Source of the DNA: Gammaproteobacteria bacterium
GTDB lineage: Bacteria > Pseudomonadota > Gammaproteobacteria > GRL18
Assembly: GCA_013139395.1 (NCBI GenBank)
Contig: WTAX01000362.1
Location: 1 to 8,188, forward strand
Direction: 5' to 3'
DNA length: 8,188 nucleotides
The stretch's first letter is position 1; each line of letters starts with the position of its first letter. A program made the position numbers and the translations under genes. Below are positions 1 to 7,480 of this stretch, one piece after another. Below the pieces are notes generated by a model. That model was given only the letters and a program-made list of their open reading frames with translations, was not told where the DNA came from and did not search any database.

Positions 1-1854
1 ACGAGTGGTTATAATCGTCGAATCAGCATCATCTGCATTCCCTTCACGATTATTTAAAGTAGAATTTTCAAGAAATACTGTATACAGCTCATTGACATCC
101 GTGAAGTTGAAATTGATTTTCAACTTCTTGCCTGCAGCTTTTTCAGGATTGAGCCTTACTGCCATATAATCGAGTATCATCACGATAGGCATGTTCTGAA
201 CAACATCCGGGCTGGCTGTATTTGGTGTGGGTGCAGGTTTTACTCCTTCACGTAATTCTCTTGCGCCTGAGAGGTAGAAGTTCCGCCATGGTCCTGACTC
301 TGCAACATAGCCCAATTGCTCAAGGGTATCTGCAAGCAGGTTTTTTGCTTCTTTGTTATCCGGTTCAGCGAAAACAACATGATCAAGTGCTTCAGCCACC
401 CAGCGATATTCTCCTTTGGCAAAATCTTTTTTCGCCATATCAATAACATTTTTTGAACCACCCATATATTCAACATATTTTATTGAACCAGTAGCGGGTG
501 GAAGTTTGTGAAGAAGTGATGGATTGCCATCAAAATAACCAAGATAAAAATTGTAGATTGCACGTGCATTGTGACTAATGCTGCCGTAATAACCATGACT
601 CGCCCAGGTCTGATCCAGCTCTTTTGGCATCTTAACCATATCGCCGACTTCATCAATCGTGTAACCATGATTGGCGAGCCTCAATACCTGATCATGCATA
701 AATTTATAGGTATCACGCTGCTTCGCAACGTGATTTTTAATATTATCATTTCCCCACGAAGGCCAGTGATGAGGCGCAAAGAGAACCTGAGCTTCATCAC
801 CCCACTTCAGCAGCATATTATCGATATGTTTTGACCATGCTTTAGAATCACGAACCTTTGCGCCACGTAGTGTATAAAGATTATGCATGGTGTGATTAAC
901 ATTTTCAGCAGGACATAATGCTTTATATTCTTTTATATAATAGTGCATTTCTGAAGGCGCTTCAGTGTTTAGTGTCAACTGAAACTCAAAGTGCAGACCG
1001 TCGATAACATGATCTTCCCAAGCATCACTTATGATGTTTGTAGGTACAATCATTGTTACATTACCAGAAGACGTTGTTGAACCCAGGCCAGCTCCTACAT
1101 TGCCTTTTTCATCTTTTGGCAGTACGTTACCATACATATATGATGCACGTCGGCTCATCGCATTACCCGCCATTACATTCTCGGCAATAGCATTTTCTAC
1201 GAAGCCAAGTGGGGCAAAAATTTTTATTTTACCAGCCTTTAAATCGGCTTCTTCAACAATGCCCCGGACACCGCCAAAATGGTCGACATGAGAGTGCGAG
1301 TAAATGACTGCCACAACAGGTTTTTTGGGGCGATGTTTATAATATAGTTCCAATGCCGCCCTGGCAGGCTCAGCTGATACCAGTGGATCCATAATAATCA
1401 AACCAGATTTGCCTTCAATAAACGTGATATTTGACAAATCATAATTTCGAACCTGATAGATATGCTCATCAACTTTAAAGAGCCCGGTCAGGTTTACCAG
1501 AAGCATTTGACGCCAGAGACTTGGGTTAACAGTTGCGGGCGCCTTCTTTTTCAAGTCCTGCATGAAAGCAAATTTTGTTGTACTCCATACTACTTTGCCG
1601 CTAGCATCTTTTATTTCTGCATCGCCACTTGCGATAAATCCCTTTTGGGCATTTTTAAAATCTTCTATATCATTAAACGGAAGCATTTTAAGCAAGTCTT
1701 TATTAACTTCTGCTGTTATTAGTGTTGCATCTTTTTCAACTCCCAGAAGTTCAGACTCTATTGCAGGACCTCCCCCTGATGAAAATACGGGTGAAGTAAG
1801 ACCACTAACCAAGATAGCAGCTACTGCTGTTTTTAATGCATTTATAATTTTCAT
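1..1854 (-). CDS. Secreted alkyl sulfatase, SdsA1/BDS1 type (3' end cut by window edge)
   Basis: This is a zinc-dependent alkyl sulfatase, which hydrolyses alkyl sulfates such as dodecyl sulfate to sulfate and the alcohol. The frame is open for 618 codons and leaves the window; relatives are about 650-660 residues, so roughly 40 C-terminal residues are missing. Residues 1-25 look like a Sec signal peptide (cleavage near VFS/SGG), implying periplasmic or secreted location. The metallo-beta-lactamase motif SHSHVDHFGG gives H187, H189, D191 and H192. TEAPSEM (E298), AEN (E317) and APHHWP (H362) supply the other ligands. These match the SdsA1 ligands I recall (H169, H171, D173, H174, E280, E299, H344) with a constant offset of 18. 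RRASYMYG and HNLYTLRGA are also family signatures. The dimerisation region is about 395-520, and an SCP2-like C-terminal domain starts near 525. The start is supported by AGGA seven bases upstream. It is divergent from a FadL-type porin. Exact substrate (primary or secondary alkyl sulfate) cannot be told. Confidence 0.94.
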   Translation of the reverse strand, partial: MKIINALKTAVAAILVSGLTSPVFSSGGGPAIESELLGVEKDATLITAEVNKDLLKMLPFNDIEDFKNAQKGFIASGDAEIKDASGKVVWSTTKFAFMQDLKKKAPATVNPSLWRQMLLVNLTGLFKVDEHIYQVRNYDLSNITFIEGKSGLIIMDPLVSAEPARAALELYYKHRPKKPVVAVIYSHSHVDHFGGVRGIVEEADLKAGKIKIFAPLGFVENAIAENVMAGNAMSRRASYMYGNVLPKDEKGNVGAGLGSTTSSGNVTMIVPTNIISDAWEDHVIDGLHFEFQLTLNTEAPSEMHYYIKEYKALCPAENVNHTMHNLYTLRGAKVRDSKAWSKHIDNMLLKWGDEAQVLFAPHHWPSWGNDNIKNHVAKQRDTYKFMHDQVLRLANHGYTIDEVGDMVKMPKELDQTWASHGYYGSISHNARAIYNFYLGYFDGNPSLLHKLPPATGSIKYVEYMGGSKNVIDMAKKDFAKGEYRWVAEALDHVVFAEPDNKEAKNLLADTLEQLGYVAESGPWRNFYLSGARELREGVKPAPTPNTASPDVVQNMPIVMILDYMAVRLNPEKAAGKKLKINFNFTDVNELYTVFLENSTLNNREGNADDADSTIITTR

Positions 1855-1861
1855 TTTGATT

Positions 1862-1865
1862 TCCT
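1862..1865 (-). promoter_or_regulatory. Shine-Dalgarno site of the alkyl sulfatase gene
   Basis: On the minus strand the bases read AGGA (within TAGGAAATCAAAATG), seven bases before the ATG at 1854. It fixes the sulfatase start, which also coincides with the beginning of a good signal peptide. It is the only clear Shine-Dalgarno site in front of any gene start in this window. Confidence 0.7.
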
Positions 1866-1899
1866 ATTCAATGATATTACATTAGCTTTTTAATTAACT

Positions 1900-1931
1900 T
1901 GCTATCAAAACAATAAACTGCGTGCTATCAA
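1900..1931. repeat. Direct repeat TGCTATCAA x2, possible operator
   Basis: TGCTATCAA occurs at 1900-1908 and again at 1923-1931, 23 bases from start to start, or about two helical turns, so both copies would face the same side of the DNA. The second copy overlaps an imperfect palindrome, CTAT-N6-ATAG (1925-1938). Location between divergent genes fits a regulator-binding site. A chance repeat of this length in an AT-rich spacer is not excluded. Confidence 0.35.
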
Positions 1932-2058
1932 GCAATAGATGTTTTAAATTATAGAATAAAATATGTACATTATAAAGTTATTGAATTTACATGATTTATG
2001 TACTAAGACTAAACCTGTATTGTTTATAAAATATTATGCAAACATGAGCCTAAATACC

Positions 2059-3321
2059 ATGAAGCAACTCTACCTTAAGTCCATTCTTTTTTTATCTACT
2101 TTAATAATATCTCAATCTGCCTGTGCAGCAGGACTTTGGCTGTATGAAGCAGCATCACCTGAATTGGGTACTGCATCCGCTGGTTCTGCTGCAATTGCCA
2201 ATAGTGCTTCAACTGCCGGATTTAATCCTGCAGGCATGACTCGATTAAACGATACAGAATTTATGGTGGGTATTCAACCCATGTATGTTGATGCTAAATT
2301 TGATATTGATACAGCCACTTATGGAAATGATGATGGTGGCAATGCCGGAGGTTTTGTGCCTTCAGCTTCAATGTTTTATGTCACCAGTTTAACAGATGAT
2401 ATAAAATTTGGTCTGGCAATGGGTTCTTATCTTGGATTAGGTTTAGATTATGGTGAGTCATGGGCCGGGCGTTATTTTATTACCGAGGGAGAGCTTCTAA
2501 CTTTGGCAATAAACCCTTCTTTGGGCTACAAAGTGAATCAACAATTTTCAATCGGTGCAGGCGTTGACATTGTCTATAGTAAGCTTAATCAGAAAATAGC
2601 CTTTAATAATAATCCTTTTGGTATTGGTTCAACTGCCGATGGAATGATCGAAATTGAAGACAGTGATATTGCTTATGGTTTTAATCTTGGCTTGCTTTAT
2701 GAATTTTCAGAGAGTACCCGGGTTGGTCTGACATACCGCTCACAAGTGGATATAGAGTTTGAAGATGCTTTAAAATTAAAAAATGTATTGCCTATTGTTT
2801 CTGGAATAAATAGTTCGACTAATACTGACATTGAGATGAATTTGCCTGCCACTGTTATTTTGAGTGGTTATCATAAGGTTGATAAACAGTGGTCTGTTAT
2901 GGCTAATATTGGATGGCAGGATTGGTCAGAATTTGGTGAAACGGATTTTACACTTAAGAACTTAAATCAAAAATTTACCGATGACCGTAATTTTAAAGAT
3001 ACCTGGCATATTGCCCTTGGAACTCATTATCAACTCTCTGTCCCCTGGACATTAATGGCAGGCATTGCTTATGACAGCTCTCCTGTCAGTGATAAATATC
3101 GTACGATTGATATGCCGTTAGATCGACAAATTCGCTATGCTTTCGGTGCCCAATATGAATTCAGCAAAGATTTAAGTATTATGGCTGGTTATGAATTACT
3201 GGATGCAGGTCAGGCAAAAATCAATCAAACACGTGGTATTCTTGATAATGATATTTTAAATGGTGATTTTAAAACAAATATTATCCATATAATGACATTG
3301 AATGCCCGTTGGAAGTTCTAA
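2059..3321 (+). CDS. FadL/OmpP1/TodX-family outer membrane transport protein
   Basis: This 420-residue protein is an outer membrane beta-barrel of the FadL family, which takes up long-chain fatty acids or other hydrophobic compounds by diffusion. Residues 1-23 form a signal peptide (hydrophobic core, ACA cleavage site). The mature N-terminus AGLWLYE, the Ala/Gly/Ser-rich stretch behind it and the NPAGM motif at 56-60 are the family hallmark of the plug/hatch region. The rest alternates short amphipathic strands with Asn/Asp-rich turns, and the protein ends in ARWKF with the terminal Phe expected for barrel assembly. The frame is open upstream to an ATG at 1963 and another at 2044, but those would put 32 or 5 extra residues before the Lys-containing signal peptide; 2059 is the best start, with 2044 possible. 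None has a good ribosome binding site. Divergence from an alkyl sulfatase suggests it handles alkyl sulfates or the released alcohols. Substrate is inferred, not shown. Cys22 is not in a proper lipobox. Confidence 0.9.
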   Translation: MKQLYLKSILFLSTLIISQSACAAGLWLYEAASPELGTASAGSAAIANSASTAGFNPAGMTRLNDTEFMVGIQPMYVDAKFDIDTATYGNDDGGNAGGFVPSASMFYVTSLTDDIKFGLAMGSYLGLGLDYGESWAGRYFITEGELLTLAINPSLGYKVNQQFSIGAGVDIVYSKLNQKIAFNNNPFGIGSTADGMIEIEDSDIAYGFNLGLLYEFSESTRVGLTYRSQVDIEFEDALKLKNVLPIVSGINSSTNTDIEMNLPATVILSGYHKVDKQWSVMANIGWQDWSEFGETDFTLKNLNQKFTDDRNFKDTWHIALGTHYQLSVPWTLMAGIAYDSSPVSDKYRTIDMPLDRQIRYAFGAQYEFSKDLSIMAGYELLDAGQAKINQTRGILDNDILNGDFKTNIIHIMTLNARWKF

Positions 3322-3335
3322 ATAATTACAGTCCG

Positions 3336-3377
3336 TAGCAATCATTATAAATATTTTTTTATTTTTAATGATTGCTA
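3336..3377 (+). terminator. Long hairpin after the porin gene, probable terminator
   Basis: TAGCAATCATTA (3336-3347) and TAATGATTGCTA (3366-3377) form a perfect 12-base-pair inverted repeat starting 15 bases after the porin stop. The loop can pair further (AAATA 3349-3353 with TATTT 3360-3364). The T tract after the stem is only three bases and the stem is AT-rich, so it is not a textbook intrinsic terminator. It may equally stabilise the mRNA 3' end. Confidence 0.55.
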
Positions 3378-3725
3378 TTTGTATATCCCAGTCGTTTAGG
3401 GCGGAGTAAAATATTGGTTGAGTATTCAAAGGGCTAATTCTAAAACCTATTGATACTATTTTTTTACTCTTTGAAGTTACCGCTTTATGGAAATCATGCA
3501 GAATGATTAAAATTTTGATATTTCCGGTTTAGGTCAAAAGTGACTAATAGAAGCTCTTGATTTGATATTCTAAAAAATGTTCAAAATGACTGTAAAATTA
3601 TCATACATACAGAGTCTGTTTTAGACGACTAATCAGTTAATCTATCTGTAAAATTTTTATACTTTGACTGTCAATTCATTGGAAAAAATACTCGTTGAAG
3701 GAAGAATTGTTGTGTTAAATGACAA
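3378..3725. other. Non-coding spacer between converging porin and kinase genes
   Basis: This AT-rich stretch of about 350 bases holds no convincing gene. The longest ATG-initiated frames are under about 20 codons and lack ribosome binding sites at normal distance. Small elements seen are a hairpin AATCAT/ATGATT (3492-3508), the inverted pair TTCAAAG (3425-3431) and CTTTGAA (3469-3475), a 10-base direct repeat CTGTAAAATT (3590-3599 and 3646-3655) and GACTAAT (3542-3548 and 3627-3633). I saw no clear terminator for the minus-strand kinase gene here. A small RNA cannot be ruled in or out. Confidence 0.5.
3664..3692 (+). promoter_or_regulatory. Candidate sigma70-type promoter facing the 3' end of the kinase gene
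   Basis: TTGACT (3664-3669, five of six matches to consensus) is followed after 17 bases by AATACT (3687-3692, four of six). A transcript from here would begin near 3699 and run antisense into the kinase 3' end. No credible protein follows: an ATG at 3719 opens only 20 codons. In an AT-rich spacer such matches are common. Confidence 0.2.
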
Positions 3726-6056
3726 TTAATATTTTCTTTGGGCTATTTCATTTAACACTTGATGAAGGTGGGCAATATTAATCGGTTTGGTGAGGTATCT
3801 GTTCATGCCTGCCGCGTAACAGTTTTCCTGTTCACCATCCATTGCATTAGCGGTAAGAGCGATAATAGGAATGTTCTTAATATTTTCCTTGTTAAGCTGC
3901 TCTTGCTCACGTATTGTTCTGGTTGCTTCATAGCCATCCATGACTGGCATTTGACAATCCATAAAAATGGCATCATAAACGTTATTTTTCCATGCTTCTA
4001 CAGCAAGCAGTCCATTTTCGACCACATCAATAGTACAGCCTGATTTTTTAAGGAGTGTTTTTGCAACCATCTGATTGACTAAATTATCTTCGGCCAATAA
4101 AACATGAAGCTGGATAGTTGTCTCTTGTAGTAATGTCTTATCTTCCTGTAAATTGAGACCAATGGTGAACGCATCTGAGTTGAGCGTATTGATTATAAAT
4201 TCTTTAAAAGCTCTGGATGTATAAGGTTTTTTGATATAGCCATTAAGACCCAATGACTGATATTTTTCCTTAAGTCCTGTTTCACTTTCATTATTAATGA
4301 TTATGGCTTTGAACTGGTTATAAGCCTTGATAGCAGGATTAGATAATAGTTGTTTGATTGCATTATTTTTTGTTTTGCCGCTAAAGACGGTTAATAATGG
4401 ATCGTTCTTATGAGCCATAATGTACTCATTGGCTTGTTCAACCTCATCAATATGTTTTGTCTGAACACCCCATGTTTTAAACTGTTCAATTAATAGCTTT
4501 GTTTCTAATGGCAGACTGCCGATGAGTAAAACTGATACATCATTTGCAAGGCTTAGGCGATTGTTTTCAAGTTGCGCCTGTTGAGGGCCGATGGGTAAAG
4601 ATAGTCTTGACCAGAATACAGAACCCCTATCAAGCTCACTTTCTAAACCAATTTCACCACCCATTAATTCAGTTAATTCTTTACTGATTGAAAGCCCCAG
4701 ACCTGTCCCGCCAAATTGTCGGGTGGTTGAAATGTCAGCCTGATTAAATTTACCAAAGACATGGTTAATTTTTTCAGGAGCAATACCGATACCTGTATCC
4801 TCAACCTGAATGCTGAAATCAACAAATGAGTCGCTGATATTGTGGCAGATAATATTAATAAGTACATAACCCTTCGAGGTGAATTTGATGGCATTACTAA
4901 TAAAATTAATTAAAATTTGTCTGATACGAACTGCATCGCCGATAATGAATTCTGGTATCATTTTATCAAGGCGATAATCCAGCTCAAGGTGTTTTTCCTT
5001 TGCTTTTAATTCAACAATTTCAATGCTTTCTATGACCAGTTTATGGAAGTTAAACTGTATTGGATCAATATCAAGCTTGCCTGATTCAATTTTAGAAATA
5101 TCAAGAATATCATTAATTATATGTAATAAAGAGTGGGCGGAAGATTGTATTTTCTGGACAAAATCATGTTGCTCATGATTGAGATGAGTATCCAGTAATA
5201 GACCGCTCAGACCAATAACGCCATTCATAGGTGTTCTTAATTCATGACTCATATTGGCGACAAAACTGCTTTTTTGTTCATTATGAGCCTCTGCCAGCTC
5301 TTTTAACTTTCTTAATTCCTGTTCATATTTTTTTCGCTCTGAAATATCGAGACCATAAACTTGCACAAGATGCAGTCCATGTTGTTCCATGGGATGAAAA
5401 TTCCATAAATACCATTTGTCATCAAAGCCGCTTTCAAAGCCTTCAATAGTTTCATTGTTATGGATACAACGCTGCAATAATTGCTCAATATTGTCAGGCA
5501 GAATCTGTGGTCGCCCGATATCATTGAAGCCGCACTCAATCATAAGTTCTGTCATTGCCGGGTTGGCATAGTGAATCATGACTTCTTCATCGATCTGTAA
5601 AATAGGTGCAGGGTTGAGTTCAGCAAAGAGAGATAAACGTTTGATTTCACTTTCACTATAGCCTGATTCTGAACAGTCTCGAAAGAGAATAATAACTTCA
5701 TTATGGCTTTTAAGTGGAATGATGCGGGCATCAATTTGTAAATAAGATCCGTCTTTATCTACCCAGATAAATTCATTTGAACTTTCTTGATTTAAAATTT
5801 GCTCATTATTAAGCAAGCCATTAAAGGGACATGATTTTATATCGTGTTGATGGCGCCCATCTATAGCACAGAGTATGTTATGGGCATTATGTCCTATGAG
5901 ATCATTTTTTTGCCACTTAAGTATTTTTTCTGCAGCAGGGTTAACAGCAAAAATATTATGCTGGGCGTCAATATGTATGACGCCATCAGGAATATGCTGA
6001 TAGAGAGCGACAGCACTCTGGTTTAAACTGCTTTGGCTTAAACTGGAATTATTCAT
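3726..6056 (-). CDS. Hybrid sensor histidine kinase, PAS-PAS-HisKA-HATPase-pseudoREC-REC
   Basis: This 776-residue BarA-like hybrid kinase has no membrane segment and should be cytoplasmic. Residues about 15-130 form a PAS domain with an unusual C63/C76 pair; about 140-240 a second PAS; 240-262 a charged coiled-coil linker. HisKA contains SHELRTP with phospho-accepting H271. The ATPase domain shows N384/N388 (N box), EDTGIGI (419-425) and GGTGLGL (449-455). A degenerate receiver follows at about 506-625: it lacks the acidic pair and phospho-acceptor Asp but keeps a KKP-like end. A complete receiver at 650-776 has E656/D657, acceptor D700, T735 and K757. No HPt or output domain is present, so an HPt protein elsewhere is needed for a phosphorelay. 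It lies 23 bases after the HD-GYP gene, same strand, probably in one operon. No ribosome binding site precedes the ATG, perhaps because translation is coupled. Signal sensed is unknown. Confidence 0.93.
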   Translation of the reverse strand: MNNSSLSQSSLNQSAVALYQHIPDGVIHIDAQHNIFAVNPAAEKILKWQKNDLIGHNAHNILCAIDGRHQHDIKSCPFNGLLNNEQILNQESSNEFIWVDKDGSYLQIDARIIPLKSHNEVIILFRDCSESGYSESEIKRLSLFAELNPAPILQIDEEVMIHYANPAMTELMIECGFNDIGRPQILPDNIEQLLQRCIHNNETIEGFESGFDDKWYLWNFHPMEQHGLHLVQVYGLDISERKKYEQELRKLKELAEAHNEQKSSFVANMSHELRTPMNGVIGLSGLLLDTHLNHEQHDFVQKIQSSAHSLLHIINDILDISKIESGKLDIDPIQFNFHKLVIESIEIVELKAKEKHLELDYRLDKMIPEFIIGDAVRIRQILINFISNAIKFTSKGYVLINIICHNISDSFVDFSIQVEDTGIGIAPEKINHVFGKFNQADISTTRQFGGTGLGLSISKELTELMGGEIGLESELDRGSVFWSRLSLPIGPQQAQLENNRLSLANDVSVLLIGSLPLETKLLIEQFKTWGVQTKHIDEVEQANEYIMAHKNDPLLTVFSGKTKNNAIKQLLSNPAIKAYNQFKAIIINNESETGLKEKYQSLGLNGYIKKPYTSRAFKEFIINTLNSDAFTIGLNLQEDKTLLQETTIQLHVLLAEDNLVNQMVAKTLLKKSGCTIDVVENGLLAVEAWKNNVYDAIFMDCQMPVMDGYEATRTIREQEQLNKENIKNIPIIALTANAMDGEQENCYAAGMNRYLTKPINIAHLHQVLNEIAQRKY

Positions 6057-6079
6057 ATTTAATTAACAGGCTTTTTTAA

Positions 6080-7384
6080 TCATGCGGATTCAATACTATC
6101 GACAATTAATAAACCCAGGGGATCACATTTCCTGTCAATTGGATCAATGACTCTGATTATTTTAAGATTGTCATCTTCATTTTGATTTGCTAAATCAATA
6201 ATTTTTATTGATGAGCATGGTTGACCATCTGCTTCATAAATAATTTTTACTTTAGGTAAAAGAGGTTTTTGTTTATCAATTTCTATTACCAGAGCTTTTT
6301 CACCTGAGCTAAGTTCTACTGCACTGGTAAGTGGGAAAATACCCATAACATGTATCATTTCACCGACAATGGTTTCACTATATAAGCCCTTTTTAGCTGA
6401 ACGATATAGTTTTTTTAATGCACTGGCAGGCAGCATACCTTGCTGTCCCATCAGGCCATGAATTGATTCATCATAAGCATCAGTTACCTGTAATATCTGT
6501 GTTAATTTATGAATCTTTTCTTTGCTTAATTTTTTTGGGTAACCACTACCATCATTGAATTCATGGTGCTGAATAATCAGTGTTTTAACCGTGCCGGGTA
6601 GTTCATTACATTTTTTTAGTACATTCTCAGCAATACTAATGTGCTGTTGAGTTAATTGTTTTTCAGAGCTGGTATAGGGCTTTTTTTTATCCAGTAGATG
6701 CATGGGTAAACGTGCCCAGCCAATATCATGCAATAAGGCAGCCATGCCTAATTCATTAATTTCTTCTTTGCTGCAATTTAGCTTTATTGCTAAGGGTAAT
6801 ATTAAAGAAAATACACCAAAAGCGTGATCACCTAATTTTATATCCTGTCGGTGTAAGTGTAATAGTGTCAATAATGCCTGATCATTTCGAGTGATACTTG
6901 CCACTGACTCCTGAATAATAGGGCTAATACTGGCGGCAGAAATAGGCTGACCATTTTTAGCTAATTGACTCAGTTGATTAACTAATTGACAGATTTTTCC
7001 TTGTAATACTTTAGCGACTTTTAATTCTTCACTTAAAGGCACAGCTTGTGCTGCTTCATTTTGTGAAGTTTGTTTATCAATTAATGGCTCAGAAGAGCTG
7101 GGGGGGCTCACTTCATCCACTGCGGGTGGTTCTTTAATATCAGAAGAGATGTTTTTACTTGTGTGTTCGTTTAATGGTTCTTCATGATTTGATGGAATAT
7201 CAGCACCACGGGATAAATCAATATGTAATTCTTTTACGCCAGCCTGCTTCAATAAGGCAATATCATTTGCGGATTTTATTTTACGCCGATGACGTAAAAA
7301 TGGACTTTTTATCCATGGGATATCAAGCTCATGGATGAACATGCCATTTGCTAGTTGCGAAATTGTAATTTTTCTTGTACTCAT
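6080..7384 (-). CDS. DUF3391 / HD-GYP domain protein, divergent c-di-GMP phosphodiesterase candidate
   Basis: This 434-residue cytoplasmic protein belongs to the HD-GYP family, whose characterised members hydrolyse the second messenger c-di-GMP. Residues 1-60 fit the DUF3391 N-terminal domain (QLANGMFIHELDIPW); 61-118 is a Ser/Pro/Glu-rich linker; about 165-360 is the HD-GYP domain. Expected metal ligands are all visible: H187, H219-D220 (HDIG), H248, H273-H274 (HHE) and D302, and the DGSGYP motif is intact. Oddities: HDIGK is HDIGW (W223), and the region after D302 that usually carries an Arg-x-x-Lys/Arg contact reads LMGQ. These positions bind the c-di-GMP phosphates in PmGH as I recall, so activity or substrate may differ. 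The last 70 residues match no domain I know. The start is favoured because DUF3391 begins right at it. The gene follows aroE by 97 bases and precedes the hybrid kinase by 23; the latter pair is likely functionally linked. There is no receiver domain here. Confidence 0.9.
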   Translation of the reverse strand: MSTRKITISQLANGMFIHELDIPWIKSPFLRHRRKIKSANDIALLKQAGVKELHIDLSRGADIPSNHEEPLNEHTSKNISSDIKEPPAVDEVSPPSSSEPLIDKQTSQNEAAQAVPLSEELKVAKVLQGKICQLVNQLSQLAKNGQPISAASISPIIQESVASITRNDQALLTLLHLHRQDIKLGDHAFGVFSLILPLAIKLNCSKEEINELGMAALLHDIGWARLPMHLLDKKKPYTSSEKQLTQQHISIAENVLKKCNELPGTVKTLIIQHHEFNDGSGYPKKLSKEKIHKLTQILQVTDAYDESIHGLMGQQGMLPASALKKLYRSAKKGLYSETIVGEMIHVMGIFPLTSAVELSSGEKALVIEIDKQKPLLPKVKIIYEADGQPCSSIKIIDLANQNEDDNLKIIRVIDPIDRKCDPLGLLIVDSIESA

Positions 7385-7390
7385 TTCATC

Positions 7391-7396
7391 ATTATA
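7391..7396 (-). promoter_or_regulatory. Consensus -10 box immediately before the HD-GYP gene
   Basis: A perfect TATAAT on the minus strand ends six bases before the HD-GYP ATG. With normal spacing transcription would start at or next to the start codon, which has no Shine-Dalgarno site, giving a leaderless message. The -35 at 17 bases reads TTTCTT and is poor, and a run of seven T lies there. The match may be accidental in this AT-rich gap. Confidence 0.4.
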
Positions 7397-7428
7397 TAAG
7401 CATTTTCTAAAAAAAGAAATTTAAGGTT

Positions 7429-7444
7429 TGCCATACATGCCATA
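7429..7444. repeat. Short tandem repeat TGCCATA x2
   Basis: TGCCATA occurs at 7429-7435 and 7438-7444 with a 9-base period, in the gap between aroE and the HD-GYP gene and about 35-50 bases upstream of the TATAAT. The position would suit an activator site, but the repeat is short. No terminator hairpin for aroE is seen in this gap (7385-7480), so read-through from aroE is possible. Confidence 0.25.
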
Positions 7445-7480
7445 GTTGTTTGTTTGCATTTTGATGAAGTGAGTGCAATA

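Larger units (their letters stand above)
1855..2058. promoter_or_regulatory. Divergent intergenic region between alkyl sulfatase and FadL-type porin
   Basis: These 204 very AT-rich bases must hold the promoters of both divergent genes. No promoter stands out. On the plus strand TAGAAT (1952-1957) and TATAAA (1971-1976 and 2025-2030) resemble -10 boxes but have no good -35 partner. On the minus strand TTGATA (1908-1903) is followed at 18 bases by a poor TAATGT. The 9-base direct repeat TGCTATCAA, listed separately, is the most distinctive element. The weak core promoters would fit activator-dependent expression, but that is inference. Confidence 0.55.

Noticed and set aside
222..1291. Several plus- and minus-strand frames of 60-90 codons across the left end
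   Set aside because: All overlap the continuous sulfatase reading frame in other frames and show no family features or ribosome binding sites.
1562..1885. Plus-strand open frame of 107 codons
   Set aside because: It is antisense to the alkyl sulfatase, which is strongly supported by motifs and signal peptide; the plus-strand protein resembles nothing.
1963..2058. Longer N-terminus for the porin starting at the ATG at 1963
   Set aside because: It would add 32 residues in front of a complete signal peptide and has no ribosome binding site; the upstream frame is just open in AT-rich intergenic DNA.
2122..2127. Lipoprotein signal at Cys22 of the porin
   Set aside because: The residues before Cys (Q-S-A) do not fit a lipobox, and the ACA/A site with FadL-like mature N-terminus fits ordinary signal peptidase I.
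3705..3727. Inverted repeat AATTGT/ACAATT at the kinase stop codon as a terminator
   Set aside because: The stem is only six AT-rich pairs with an 11-base loop and no T tract follows on the minus strand.
3719..3781. 20-codon frame (ATG at 3719) after the TTGACT/AATACT element and a GAAGGAAG sequence
   Set aside because: The purine-rich site is too far (about 14 bases) from the ATG, and the frame lies mostly antisense to the kinase 3' end; no support for a real peptide.
7411..7444. aroE terminator made from the TGCCATA repeats and the nearby T run
   Set aside because: TGCCATA copies are direct, not inverted, so they form no stem before the minus-strand T run.
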